A stretch of 64,000 nucleotides of DNA from Armillaria gallica (GCA_037576215.1 JBANDB010000001.1:4402001-4466000); one strand, 5' to 3'; shown: positions 46,570 through 57,412, counted from the stretch's first letter. Program-made: numbers and translations. Notes: generated from the letters alone by a model not told the origin.

Positions 46570-48765
46570 TTCTTTGGTACCATACACAGCATAAAGATGT
46601 GAAGGAAGGGGAGATCAAAGAAGTTTAGATCCTACTCCATAACCAGTTGAAAATAAAAGTAGGGAGTATGATGATGAATCAAAAAGATTCTCTGCCAAAA
46701 GTGACAGTCCAAATTTGGAATTTAGTCCAGAATACCAGCCTGACTCATCATAGACACTATTATATCTTGTTCAATGTCTTTCTGCTCCGGTTGAGCCTCA
46801 ATGTCCATTGCAAGGACTGAACTCTGAACAGTAGATTCTTCAGGTTGAGAACTTGTTGTGCCAAGTTCTGAAGGTGTTTGGAAATGAAGCGATGACACTG
46901 TACTTCCATCACTGTCTTCTCTGGGGCGTGTATGTCCTGCTGCTGCCCGACCAACAAGGAGTGTAGGTGCAACACCCTATATAATATGTTTGATCAATGA
47001 CAAGAGATTTGAGGGTCATGGACACACCTTTGCAATGGCAGCTATGACATCAAAATAGTATGATGCAAAACCATCTGAGTCATGAATGGCAAAAGCCAGA
47101 TCTAGTATCAGAGATATTGAATAGAGAGCTGAGGATTCCACCAATACTTCAATGAAATGGTGATAAACTCTCAGTCTACCTACTGCTCCATGCCTAACAC
47201 CAGTAACAACTATAATGCGGTATATGATGAGCAAGGTGCAATATACTGTTGTTGCCAGGTTGAAGGATATATAGAGCATAAGGGGTATGTTTGTGTTTGC
47301 AAATGCATTGATGTCGCCATAATATTCTAGCATGGCTCTTGAGACTATATAAAAGATTAGGTATTACTATGAGCATGAAAGTGTAGAGGTGAGCAGACAC
47401 TATACCAATGGCAGAAACTAGAGAAAATAGTGGAAGCAGAACAACAAGCCAGCATCGCCCCCAAACCATCCAGCAGCACCAAATCTGGGGTTGAAATGAC
47501 CTGAGCTGATGTGAATAATCCCTAGTGGAATGGCACACACAATATATAAGTCCGTGAGAATAGAACTGATGGATGCTGTGATATCCATCACCCAAGTAGC
47601 TGCATCAGTACTGATGCAGTTCAAATATATGGTTTGAAAGCTTTGCCCATTTTTGATAAATGCAAAGCAAAACCATGACCAGTTGGCAGAAAAATCAATA
47701 GTAATCAGCACATAAAGGAGAATGATAACAATGACTGTGGCTCGTCGGATGGTCCAACATTTGTTGATGGCTGTGCCATTATTTCAGCTGGGGTGTCATA
47801 GGGGAAATACTGCTGGCTCACATATATTCCACAAGGTGACAGTGAGGATGCCAGTGTATATGCCTGATATCAGTCAACATCTACTATGTGTTGAGACACT
47901 GAATGTTGATACCCACCATACAATAGTGCATAGAGAATCGTGGAGTTCAGCTGAGCATCGAGAATTTGAAACACGACAGCTTTGTCGTCATCGGTAAGAT
48001 CTGACAGAATGTTTGTCTGAGTCACCATGGGGGAAGCAAGGACAATGTGGTAGTGGGTTATGAGAATGACATATACCACCCCTTTTGTTATAAACAGTAC
48101 TGGACACGCTTATTGGCTGCTACGAAGATACTCGTTGGTAATCAAGTCGGAACGGGATCCTTACGCACTGACTGTGTTCGACAACTTAATGAACCGTTGG
48201 CAGTTTCAACACAAATCGCAACAGATGCGCAGCCCGAAGTGCGATATTGCCGGAGAAAGCCCTATATTGTACAAAGAATATATGAACTGCGAGAGTCTCA
48301 GAGATATGATCTGTTGAATTAGGGAAATCATGACAAGGAAGAGAATCAATGTAACCATCCTAGGGAGATCTCAGCCAGCTTGAGCTTGTTCCATCATGGC
48401 ATGAGTCTTGATTGGCAGATTTTGATGCAACATTGAATATCGGTGGCTCCAACAATGGTTACACTGACGGATTCTGATTATCCCAGTCTGGGCAAAGTCT
48501 TGGCGGCAAGGGCATCAGTTGCCACAAGTTATACAGAGATGATATCCCACAGTACGGCCGTATACGATGGGAAAGTTCATCCTGGAACTAGCGCAACTAT
48601 CAGAACGGTAGGGAAGATAACAGATCACGTACCCCATCACCCATGATGAGCTTGACCCCCAAACTCCTTCAGACGCTGTTAGCAATACTCGTTAAACTGT
48701 TGAAGGCAGTGTTGCGCAACGTCTCAGATTCCATCCATCTCTGTTCGCGTTCATAGGTCTTCATT
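46570..48765 (-). repeat. Right arm of the 2.2-kb inverted duplication
   Basis: Reverse-complement match to 14950-17160 across the 5' flank, all exons and the 3' tail of the 7-TM gene. The inner part (46570 to about 48050) is CpG-poor and the outer part (48060-48765) CpG-rich, the mirror of the left arm. Confidence 0.85.
46722..48111 (-). pseudogene. 7-TM membrane protein, right copy, start codon lost and N-terminal frameshift
   Basis: Exons equivalent to the left copy keep their frames: VFQILDAQLNSTILYALLYG, then TIRRATVIVIILLYVLITID, TDAATWVMDITASISSIL, IWCCWMVWGRCWLVVLLPLF, NIPLMLYISFNLATTVYCTL, YHHFIEVLVESSALYSISL and GVAPTLLVGRAAAGHTRP, with a longer tail ending QAGILD at 46722. At the 5' end the ATG of the left copy reads ATA, and extra bases in AACAAAAGGGGTGG shift the frame after VSSTVYN. 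Unless another start is used, it cannot make the full protein. Confidence 0.7.
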
Positions 48766-48770
48766 AATCT

Positions 48771-49045
48771 TTACTTGGAGACTAGGCCAAAGTAACAGAA
48801 AGCGGAGTTGGGTAAAAAGTCCCCGTAGATAGATTTCTCAGTACATGGAATAATGGCACAGAGACAGTCAAAATACTTTATTGTGTGGATGTGCATGTCG
48901 CACGAGCCTATACGAGCGAAGAGCTGCTGTTCAAGAAATGCAAGGTTGTCATGATCAGGATTCTATCCTCCGTCCGCATTTCGGAAGGCCAGACTTTGGA
49001 AATAATGTCGTCAATTATCTCAGCGGGTAGTGCGAAGCTTTCCAT
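48771..49045 (-). pseudogene. F-box-like protein fragment
   Basis: The minus strand opens MESFALPAEIIDDIISKVWP and continues SEMRTEDRILIMTTLHFLNS (49045-48911), the pattern of the F-box-like start found in many mushroom proteins (L-P-x-E-I-I-D-x-I-I ... R-I). A TAG at 48908 stops it. The next exon-like stretch (DMHIHTIKYFDCLCAII) ends at 48771. It is a short relic; the F-box label is an inference from the first helix. Confidence 0.5.
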
Positions 49046-49149
49046 GGCAAAAATTGATGTTCCTGCTTCCTGTTAGCCGGCACAAAATAAAACAGGAGCG
49101 GGTGAAGCGCGTACACAGGAGGTCCGGTATTAAACGAGTTCACGAGCAA

Positions 49150-50344
49150 GAGCTCCGTAATAATAGCCGTCGGAAAAGAATGAAGTTGCAAGCAAGGCAA
49201 GTTCGAGAAGGGAAGATAATACGGAAACTAAAGCAAGAGTGCTGCAGTGGAGGCCGAGTGACGCGCCTTTGTATAACACCCGTGAACCACCAATATTTAT
49301 TAGGCCTTCGGTGCTTAGCCAGAAAGTCGTATTGGTGACACGCAAAGCTGAAAGGGAGTCCAGTAGTCACCTGGTAGTCCCGGCAGGCGGCGAGTAATAC
49401 GTGCGATGTCATGCCCGGCTGCCAATCTGAGGCCATCAGTCTGGCTGTTTTGATATTCTGGAAACACATGTCGGAGGTTTGGCAGAATCCCGGTCCAAGG
49501 GACAGGTCGCTTGAATCGAGCTAGTCGATGGGATTTTTCTGGAAGTGAAATGGTCGTTTGCATCGGTACGAAGTACCATGACCCGATTAGAAGGCTACGA
49601 TTCGATCTCCGGAGTCAATGGCACCATGGCTAGCAAGGCTGGAAAGCGTTTCAACGATCTGCATGTGAGCCGGCTTGAGTATTCATTCAGAAGGATAACT
49701 GAAGCATGGCGGCTCCATGGCAGCCGAGAAGGAGCTGAATACGGTCGATTGGGACGTAGAAGCCGTTCATCAGGAAATCCATTATAGCGTGGGCATCTGC
49801 TACACACACACGTAAGGGAATGTCCTCGTAGGCGTCGATATCTATAACAATCGCACAAGTACAACTGAAGGTAGACTCTCCGATTCCACTCTGAAACGAC
49901 CGATCAGTACAGATCCCGGTGACCAGCAAACTAGGCTTACCTCTGTTTCAGTCGCTGCAAGCCGTCTAGTTTATGTTGAAGACCCGCTCAGCTCATAGGG
50001 CTGCTACTCTGGTCCTCTCAAAAACCTCGGTAAAATACATAGATTCCGTCATCCCATAAGCCTCCGCTAACTCCTTCTCAAGATCCACCAATTCGCTCTT
50101 GCTTTCTTCGGACGATACCTGGCCGAGGGTTAGAATGATGTAAGGGGGAAGGAGTGAGCAGCCGGATACCTGACATTTTGTACGCAATGGTGCAAGTGGC
50201 ACCGCGCGATGCAGGGAGGTACCGGTCGTTCTGAAATCCATGTACTGGTATCGTCATGCGATGATCTGCGCGAATTGGAAAAACGAACTGGCGTCGCGCG
50301 TTGCGAGGGGGTCCGCGAACTTCGTAAGCATCGTGGGTAGCCAT
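49150..50344 (-). pseudogene. Caspase-domain gene relic, copy 2 (CpG retained), with upstream exons
   Basis: From the 5' side: MATHDAYEVRGPPRNARRQF (50344), SSEESKSELVDLEKELAEAY (50120), then IDIDAYEDIPLRVCVADAHA and IMDFLMNGFYVPIDRIQLLL (49845-49745). Farther down, a piece resembling the small subunit reads PGMTSHVLLAACRDYQV (about 49410). Between them the frame shifts and the A-G-H-G and D-x-C-H-S-G catalytic strands are not readable, so it is non-functional. The 49.7-50.7 kb part is the less mutated twin of 17.86-18.86 kb, in the same orientation. The small-subunit match (S-H-V-L-L-A-A-C) is from family memory. Confidence 0.7.
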
Positions 50345-50695
50345 GTCCGACTAGTGAGATCCTGGGTATCAGGCTAACATATTCGTCCCGATTCCCAATA
50401 GGTTTGGCCCATCCGGAGCATTCGTCCTGCGAGACCACCATCCGACGCCCTCAAAACAGTCCTGATGAAAGGCCTTCTTTCGAGTCTGTCGTGTATTCTG
50501 CCTGAGGAGATACGGAATCTCAGCACACTGTTGGAAGGTTTGTTAACCTCAGCGAGGGAAGTGTTCCGGTGTCAGTTGGTGCTGAGCGCTGGGCATGGTA
50601 AAAGGAAGATCGGAGAATGTTGACAGTGGAAAAGGACATTGAGACATGAACGATACAGTGCATGTGCCAGTCGACCCTAGACTCCTAGCCGTCTC
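50345..50695 (-). repeat. Upstream part of the caspase-relic duplication
   Basis: Non-coding 5' side of the duplication shared with 18480-18860 (for example GGTTTGTTAACCTCAGCG and AAGATCGGAGAATG). No independent gene. Confidence 0.6.
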
Positions 50696-51181
50696 TCTGA
50701 ACCCTTGACGATGCAAGCAAGAGAATGATGGACTGTACTCGGTCTCCAGAAATGACATGAAATTGATTGATGATGGCCTTGATAATTTATACATGGAATG
50801 GCCCGTATATATGAGAAAACCAAAGGCAGAAATGAAGTCTACTCACCGACATGTAGATTTCCATTAGCATACAGAGGACCGTCCTGCAAAACAAATTCGC
50901 GACCACCCCTTCGACTTGCAATGCCTACGCGACCAGCTTGGAGTGGCGTGATTTGGTGGGTGCAACGCCGACCTGTTCCCTATACCGATCCTCGCAAATC
51001 CTTGGACGTTCGCTCTTTTCTGGGTCGGGCCATAGAGGGAAGCTGGTCTTTGGCAGACCTTGGAATCAACATTGGATGCTGCAGTTGATAGTTTAGAGCG
51101 CCGTAATGATAGGGAGAATACTTTGCGACTGCATCTGAAAGTTGCAGTTGGGTTCAAGCAATCGAGACAGTAAGAAGGCAA
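50696..51181 (-). pseudogene. Mitochondrial isoleucyl-tRNA synthetase, N-terminal relic copy B
   Basis: The minus-strand ATG at 51181 starts a basic, Ser/Arg/Leu-rich leader (TATFRCSRKVFSLSLRRSK) that fits a mitochondrial presequence. PKTSFPLWPDPEKSE follows in another frame, then EFVLQDGPLYANGNLHVG at an exon end with a GTGAGT donor, the class I HIGH-motif region of IleRS. Downstream the next exon is weakly kept (FHVIS) and the gene then stops matching. Frameshifts relative to copy-A-type genes make it a relic. It abuts the caspase duplication. Confidence 0.75.
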
Positions 51182-51255
51182 CGAAAGCGGGGCGAAGAGC
51201 AGACGCTATGCGTGCAAAAGGGAGTCATATTGCTAGGAAACGAAACCATTATGGG

Positions 51256-51327
51256 TCCCTGGTAGTATATCGGTTAGTACACGCGCCTGTCACGCGCGAA
51301 AGCTGGGTTCGACTCCCAGCCAGGGAG
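51256..51327 (+). tRNA. tRNA-Asp (GUC)
   Basis: A complete cloverleaf of 72 bases: acceptor TCCCTGG pairs CCAGGGA with discriminator G, D-arm with GGTTAG, anticodon stem CGCGC/GCGCG with loop CTGTCAC (anticodon GTC at 51289-51291), T-arm CTGGG-TTCGACT-CCCAG. No intron. A short T-rich stretch follows at about 51350. Confidence 0.95.
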
Positions 51328-51724
51328 TAGAGCGTGTGCTCCTTAAGTTTATTTTTCTGTTCTAAGCTTGCGTACACTGTGTGCGAATTTCCACTGCGAA
51401 ATAGTATTGTACAGTAGCTAACATCCACACATATTTCAAGGCCTTTTTTTCTCATCTTTTTGAGTGGTCTGTAGTAATGCACAAAGCTATTCCCGTGTAA
51501 CACGCGACGCGGCTCTACTACTGATATTTTTTCTCCCTGTAGCCAAAACGTTCAGCAAGACGGGGTCAGTGGATATTGTGTTTTGCCGTCGAGGACATTG
51601 AATTTTCTTTTATTTTTATCCCATTTCTATGGTTCCTTTGACTCGAATTGTGTCTAACCACCATCTGATAAGACGCCGCCTGACTCGAATTGTCCTTTCT
51701 CCTTCACTTCGATCTTTCTCCCGC

Positions 51725-54169
51725 ATGGATTCCGTAACAGAGTCGCTGGCTGCCCTGTCCTTGAAGCCCACGGCAACGGTATCGCATGCAGCAACCGACT
51801 CTCCAGCGGCCTGGCGGTCAGCGCTAGCCACAACGTCCATATCGGAGCCCTACGAACTCATTAAAACCCTCGTCTACAAACCCAAGACCGCGAAAACTGC
51901 CGTCCCAATCCCCGTCGTCGTTATCGCGCCAGAATCAGTCAACCCCAGCGCTGCGGCGATAGGCAAGAAGCTCAATCTAAAGGAATTGCGGCTGGCTTCC
52001 GAGGATCTGTTGAAGGAGTTTTTTGCTCTGGACAAGGACTCGCGTATGTTTTCCTTTTCTTCCTTCGTAGTTGAACTGACTGTCGTACAGTGTCCCCGCT
52101 CGCTCTCAACGCCGAAAATTTCTCAAAAGTGGTCACCGTGGTCGACTCATCGATTGCCTCTTCATCGTCTGAGTTTGCACTCCACGCACACTCGTCCAGC
52201 TCCACCGTCTTCCTCGCAGGGAAGGACATCCTTGCATACCTCCGGAGCCTAGAAAACGCCGATACCAAACTACAAGAGCTTGATCTGTCCGATGCTGCCC
52301 CCGCCGCCGCCGCTCCTGCACCAAAACCCGCGGCCAAAGGGAAGGAAGACGCCAAAATCGAGGGAGCCATCCAGATTGCCGTCGGTGTGAAGAAGGAAGT
52401 CGATTTTTCGGCATGGTATACCAACGTGAGTTACTATTATCGCCTCACCATTCTCATTCTAAGGTGCCGCGCTACAGGTGCTTCTCAAAGCTGATATGCT
52501 CGACTACTACAGTGTCAGCGGTTGCTACATTCTCAAGCCATGGTCGTACAGCATCTGGGAAGAGATACAACGTTCGTTCCTCCATATCAAGGAGATAACA
52601 TACTCATAAATGACATCCACAGACTGGTTCGACTCCAAGATCAAAGAAATGGGCGTGCAGAACGCGTACTTCCCCATGTTCGTCTCCGCCAAGGTCCTAG
52701 AGCGCGAAAAAGACCACATCGAAGGCTTCTCCCCCGAAGTCGCCTGGGTCACACGAGCAGGCAGCTCAGATATCGAGGAACCCATCGCTATCCGCCCGAC
52801 TTCCGAGACTGCTATGTACCCCTGTATGGACCCACTCCGCTGACCGTCTTTCCTACGCTCACAAAACCCTTCAGACTACGCGAAATGGATAAAGAGCCAC
52901 CGTGACCTCCCGCTCAAGTTGAACCAATGGAACAACGTCGTCCGTTGGGAATTCAAGAACCCCCAGCCATTCCTGCGAACACGGGAGTTCCTCTGGCAGG
53001 AAGGCCACACCGCGCATCTCACCAAAGCCGAAGCCGACATCGAAGTCCGCCAGATCCTCGAGCTGTACCGCAGAGTATACGAAGAGCTCCTCGCCGTCCC
53101 CGTCATCCCCGGTGTCAAATCCGAGAAGGAGAAATTCGCCGGCGGTCTGTACACCACCACCATCGAAGGCTTCATCTCCACCTCTGGACGCGGCATCCAA
53201 GCTGCCACGTCCCACTGTCTCGGACAGAACTTCTCCAGGCCGGAGATGTTCAATATCTCTGTGGAGGATCCCGAGGATAAAGTTGGGCAGACGAAGCTCT
53301 ATGTCTGGCAGAACTCGTGGGGTCTTTCGACGAGGTCGATCGGTGTTATGGTCATGGTGCATGGTGATAACCAAGGTCTGGTTCTTCCCCCGCGTGTGGC
53401 TAGCATCCAAGTGGTCGTTGTGCCGTGTGGGATCACGGCCAAGACGACCGACGAGACTCGCGCGCTGATCAACGACGCCTGTGACGAACTCGCCAAGACG
53501 CTCAAGAATGCTGGTATCAGAGCCAAAGCTGACTTGCGCGAGGGCTACACCCCCGGGTACAAATTCAACGACTGGGAACAAAAGGCATGCGTTACTTGGC
53601 TCCATCTCCCTCTTTCTTTTCTTACCTTTTTTCCCATGCAGGGCGTTCCCCTCCGTCTCGAAATTGGGCCAAACGACATCGCCAAGAAACAAACCCTCAC
53701 TGTCCGTCGGGATACGGGTGTGAAGAACCCCATCCCCACAGCCGACATTGGGAAGACGGTCACTGAACTGCTGGAGACGATCCAGAACGACATGTTCACC
53801 CGTGCTCGGGACAACTACCATTCCCGCCTGAAGGAGGTCACCAAGTGGGAGGATGTCGTCCCGACTTTGGATAGTAAATGCGTTGTGGTGTTGCCGTGGT
53901 GCGAGGCTGAGGCGTGTGAGGATGATATCAAGGAGCGCAGTGCGCGCGCTACTCTCAAGTCAGTGGTTTGTCTTTATCTTTGGTGGTGCTTGACTTATTC
54001 TGCGAGCAGGGGTGAGGCGCAAGACGAGCGCGCGCCGTCTGCAGGTGCCAAGTCGCTAGCTATCCCATTTGACCAGTCGAAATGGACTCCCATCGAACCT
54101 GGCAAGACCAAATGTCCGGCTTGCGGGAAGGACGCGAAGCGCTGGACGATGTTTGGCCGATCTTATTAG
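51725..54169 (+). CDS. Cytosolic prolyl-tRNA synthetase with N-terminal editing-like domain
   Basis: Seven exons join in phase: 51725-52043, 52091-52425, 52478-52571, 52623-52823, 52875-53584, 53642-53958 and 54010-54169, giving 711 residues. Residues 1 to about 180 form a YbaK/INS-like domain that in relatives clears mischarged tRNA-Pro. The class II core follows: [20 protein letters not shown], motif 2 [19 protein letters not shown] with QEGHT (about 340-362), and motif 3 [19 protein letters not shown] (about 462). The C-terminal part keeps the eukaryote/archaea-type zinc region ([18 protein letters not shown]) and ends GRSY. An earlier in-frame ATG at 51629 would add 32 Ser/Arg-rich residues, possibly a mitochondrial leader; I chose 51725 by homology. 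Intron 5 appears to use a GC donor. It converges on the carrier gene 185 bases downstream. Confidence 0.93.
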
Positions 54170-54354
54170 GTGTGCTTTTGTGTTGGGATAATGAGAAAAT
54201 TGGAATTGTATGTCGGCGAATGAAGAGCGTAACTGTAAGCCTGTTCCCTTCGCCGATGACTGAGTGAGAGAAGATCTAGATAGACAAGTGTATGCAAATA
54301 CAATAAAAATGGAGACAAATTGATTAGTTGTGTATGTTCTAAGTAAATGCTGCC

Positions 54355-55649
54355 TTATAATCTACTGAACCACGAGTTCAGCCCATCATACACTAGAAAG
54401 ACGATCCCACTACTGGGCACCGCTCTCGCGACCGTCATGCCGCACCCAGCATACAACCCTCTAATCCCGTGCATAGCGTACATCCTCGTAGCTGTCCGAT
54501 AAAAAGAGGTCCCCTCCTTCTTCATCTTTTTCCCAAGCTGCGAACGCAACTCCTCCTCTGTCTGCATCGCGCTTTTCACCGTATCAGCGGGGTACAGCGC
54601 CAGCACGCACGCCGCGCCTGATATCGCCCCAGAGACCGCCGACTCCCACGGAAGAAGCTCGCCGGGGATACCCTCGCCCAGTCTCCGCGTCTTGAACTCT
54701 GACGCGAGCCATTCTTTGAGGACGAACCATGATGCGGTTCCGCCTGTTTCGCGGAGCAAAGTCCCGGTATGGCCTAACCAAAGTCCTCGTACACCGTGAG
54801 CTTGTACGACGGATCTGATAATAGACGTGGGGCCGGGGAGATGTTGACGATACGCCTCTGCCTCTGCAGGTGTAGATATTGTCCGCGCAAGAGTAGATAA
54901 CGGTGAACGAGATGAGGACCGTGATAATGATGGTGACTGGGATACGATCTGCTTGATGGGCTTCGGCGTACTGTGAATAGGCGGAATATGTGCGCTCGTA
55001 TGGTGATTCATCATCTGAACTTGCATTTTGCATTTCACGAGCTCAATAGGTGTTCTACAAATGTATTAGTCGACGAATGGGTCCCGCCAAAGGACGCACA
55101 GAATAAAACTGGTGACAAAGCCGGCTCCAGCGGCCGCAAGGCCTAGTTGGGGTATGGAAAGTCGCAAGGATGCTTCTTGAGGGTCCTGACGGAAGGAATA
55201 GGCACGGATAACATTTTGGAATGAGGAATAGGCGAAGAATAAGGCGGCGGTCTCTGCCATTGAGCCGAAGAGAGGTGCGGGCAGGCCCTACATCATAACT
55301 CAGCATAGAAAAAGCCACAGTCGGTCGCCACTCACCCTATACAGGCCTTTAAATCCTTCGTCCCTCCATGTCTGCATCAAACAGTCCAGCGGTCCATCAA
55401 AACGTCTCCCAATGTTTTCCGATGCAGGTGTCAGCATCTGGGACTGCAGTCGCACTTTTGCGAGGTCGAATGGATACTCGAACACCTCCGAGATCATTCC
55501 GGCAATCTGTGAAGAGTCAGAAAAAAAAGGCATACATGAAGTGAAGCACGTACACTTCCGAATGCGATATCCTTGAAGGCTTCTCTAGCCGTCACGATGG
55601 CGGATTCATCACCCAGTTCTGATGCTGGATGATATCCATCTGAATTCAT
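54355..55649 (-). CDS. ORT1: Mitochondrial carrier, ornithine transporter (Ort1) type
   Basis: Four exons join in phase: 55649-55554, 55506-55336, 55287-55100 and 55054-54355, giving 384 residues. Three mitochondrial-carrier signatures are present: YPFDLAKVRLQ (about 43-53), TPIELVKCKMQ (about 153) and YPADTVKSAMQ in the last repeat. RETGGTASWF and LMQTWRDEGFKGLYRGLPAP match the ornithine/basic amino-acid carriers of the inner membrane (yeast Ort1, Neurospora ARG-13), which exchange ornithine for the arginine pathway. A Ser/Pro-rich insertion of about 45 residues after the second signature makes it longer than yeast Ort1. The substrate is inferred from family resemblance. It is divergent from the first PARP-like gene, 414 bases away, and convergent with the ProRS gene. 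Confidence 0.85.
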
Positions 55650-56063
55650 ATTCCTGTAAGGCAGGTATCAATGAATTCGCATCGTCGGGGTACGGAAGGA
55701 GACAATATTTTGACGCGTTTTCGCGGCAAGGATGTGACTGTGACACTCCTGTGACTTCTCCCAGGCCTATGCCGACCGGCCCGGCCTCTCAAAAAGGCAA
55801 AATGACGTTCGCCGAGTCAACGATTGGCCAGTTGAGAACACTCACTTCGCCAACGGATTATGGTATGCACTCAACTACTTCGCAACTCGTCACACGGTCA
55901 GAACACTTGCCGTTATCTGACAGATCCGTAGCATCACACCGTCACTTTCAATTTAACGCGTATTAGGCACGTCCTCCGAACACGCGTGCTGTGATAGGTG
56001 CTAGACAGCTGGACAGGAGGGAAACCTTACTCAAGTACGACCGCGAACTCCCTGCATTTCCAC
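55650..56063. promoter_or_regulatory. Bidirectional intergenic region between the carrier and PARP-like gene 1
   Basis: Two start codons point away from each other with 414 bases between them, so both promoters must lie here or overlap. The segment is CpG-rich. I see no clear TATA box. GATTGGCCA near 55823 is a CCAAT-type match on the opposite strand. Confidence 0.4.
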
Positions 56064-57074
56064 ATGGCTGACAATATCTGTCTGGTTTGCAAGAACGCTC
56101 TCAAGCGACAGGACTACCAGTTCTGCTCGCAGAAATGCACCAAGGAGGCCGCTAGCAAGGCTCCAGAGCTCATGAGGGTCCCTAAAGGGCATGTTATGCA
56201 TGAAAATAGTACGAATCTTCCTCGTATCTCTCCAAATATCCATCGAAGTGGTTTTCTCGCTAGTCACGAAACTTTGGACCGAAAAATGGCACGATTCGAC
56301 CACCCCATGCCCTTCCATCTCAAAGATTTATCTCATTACTTGGAGTGCTGACATGAGAACATCCTTCGACGCTTATCGGTGCCTCAGCATCTCCTGCTAT
56401 TTGAGTACTGCGCGCTGACACCCGTTGCAGTGAAGAAGTTGCAGGGAAGAGAAATATACCTGACGACAAGCCGAAGGAGATCAAGTGTTTCCGCTCTGAG
56501 AGGCGTGCGTGCCACCTGGGCGACTGGAAGTCTTACGATTCCTTATGCACCAACCCGAACTGCCGTCTTTGTGTCGCCATCAAAACTGGTTTCAGGTCGA
56601 GCTTGGATTTTAAGCAACAACAAGTGAACTGCGGAGCGAAGTAAGTATCGTATTGTGAGTAGAAGTTGGTTCTCCCTGCAACTCCGTCTCGTAGAGACGG
56701 TATTCGCTTTGGTGGAGGTATTTACTTGAGCGCCTCTTCTAATAAGTACACCTCAGTCTTCTGCATTTTATGTGTCGCTCACAAGCAAACAGGGCTCTTC
56801 AGTATGCGAAAAACCTCAAGAATGGTTCTGAATACCTCGCTGTTCTTGCAACCAGAACCGTCCTCGGAAATGTCCAGATTCTGTCTACAGAGGAACACAC
56901 CAGGACGGCACCCGACAAAAGATATGACTCGGTATGTGTCTACCTTTGCCATCACCAATATAATAACTGCTTTTTCAGGTGAAAGGGAGGGCTGATGGAG
57001 GAGGACCTCTGGAGTATGTAGTATACGATGAGAATGCTGTGCGCCCAGCCTATCTCATCATGGTCAAGGTTTAG
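56064..57074 (+). CDS. PARP-like protein 1 with N-terminal zinc knuckle; catalytic His replaced
   Basis: Six exons (56064-56208, 56264-56378, 56431-56640, 56695-56745, 56793-56931, 56979-57074) give 251 residues. A CLVC (6-9) and FCSQKC (20-25) pair forms a small zinc knuckle. The ADP-ribosyltransferase-like part has RFGGGIYLSASSNK (161-174) with the second-motif Tyr167, YAKNLKNGSEYLAVLATRTV, and PLEYVVYDENAVRPAYLIMV with the usual Glu at 232. Where related mushroom proteins have F-H-G-T-x-R-x-C, this one reads CFRSERRACHLGD (106-118), so the His-Gly that binds NAD+ is missing and activity is doubtful. Exon sizes 145, 115, 51 and 139 are identical in all three paralogues here. Function unknown; PARP-fold assignment is strong, enzyme status inferred negative. 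Confidence 0.82.
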
Positions 57075-57412
57075 CTCCGCCATTAATACTTTACGTGCTT
57101 CAGATTATGCTTTTCCTGCCTTCCAGAAACCTGTACGTATGCTTGTGCGTCCACCACAAAACTGCGAAACTATGAAAGTCGACTCCGCCAGTGGCCACAC
57201 ATTACAACCAAGAGAAGATCAGAACTTAAACACGATTATATCCACAAGGTAAAATATAAAATAAAATAAAAGACCGTTAATAAGGCGAAGTGTCTAAACT
57301 ATTGACTCTAGAAAAAACGGCGACGAGTTTCTTCCAGGACAACGAATTCCTCAGATACCTATACCATCTGGGTAGTTGATGGAAGCAGATCCCATCCCAT
57401 ACCAACGCGTCG
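57075..57412. other. 3' flank of PARP-like gene 1
   Basis: AT-rich 3' flank with AAAATAAAATAAAAG near 57255, compatible with transcript ends of both neighbouring genes. No gene seen. Confidence 0.4.

Noticed and set aside
14950..48765. Inverted-repeat-bounded AT-rich transposon block as a centromere
   Set aside because: Possible in principle, but the block is only about 33 kb and the sequence alone gives no centromere marker; no CENP-A or long-range data are available.
52871..53821. 316-residue open frame on the minus strand within the prolyl-tRNA synthetase gene
   Set aside because: It is the antisense shadow of the GC-rich synthetase exons. Its sequence has no family resemblance, and the sense strand encodes conserved motifs throughout.
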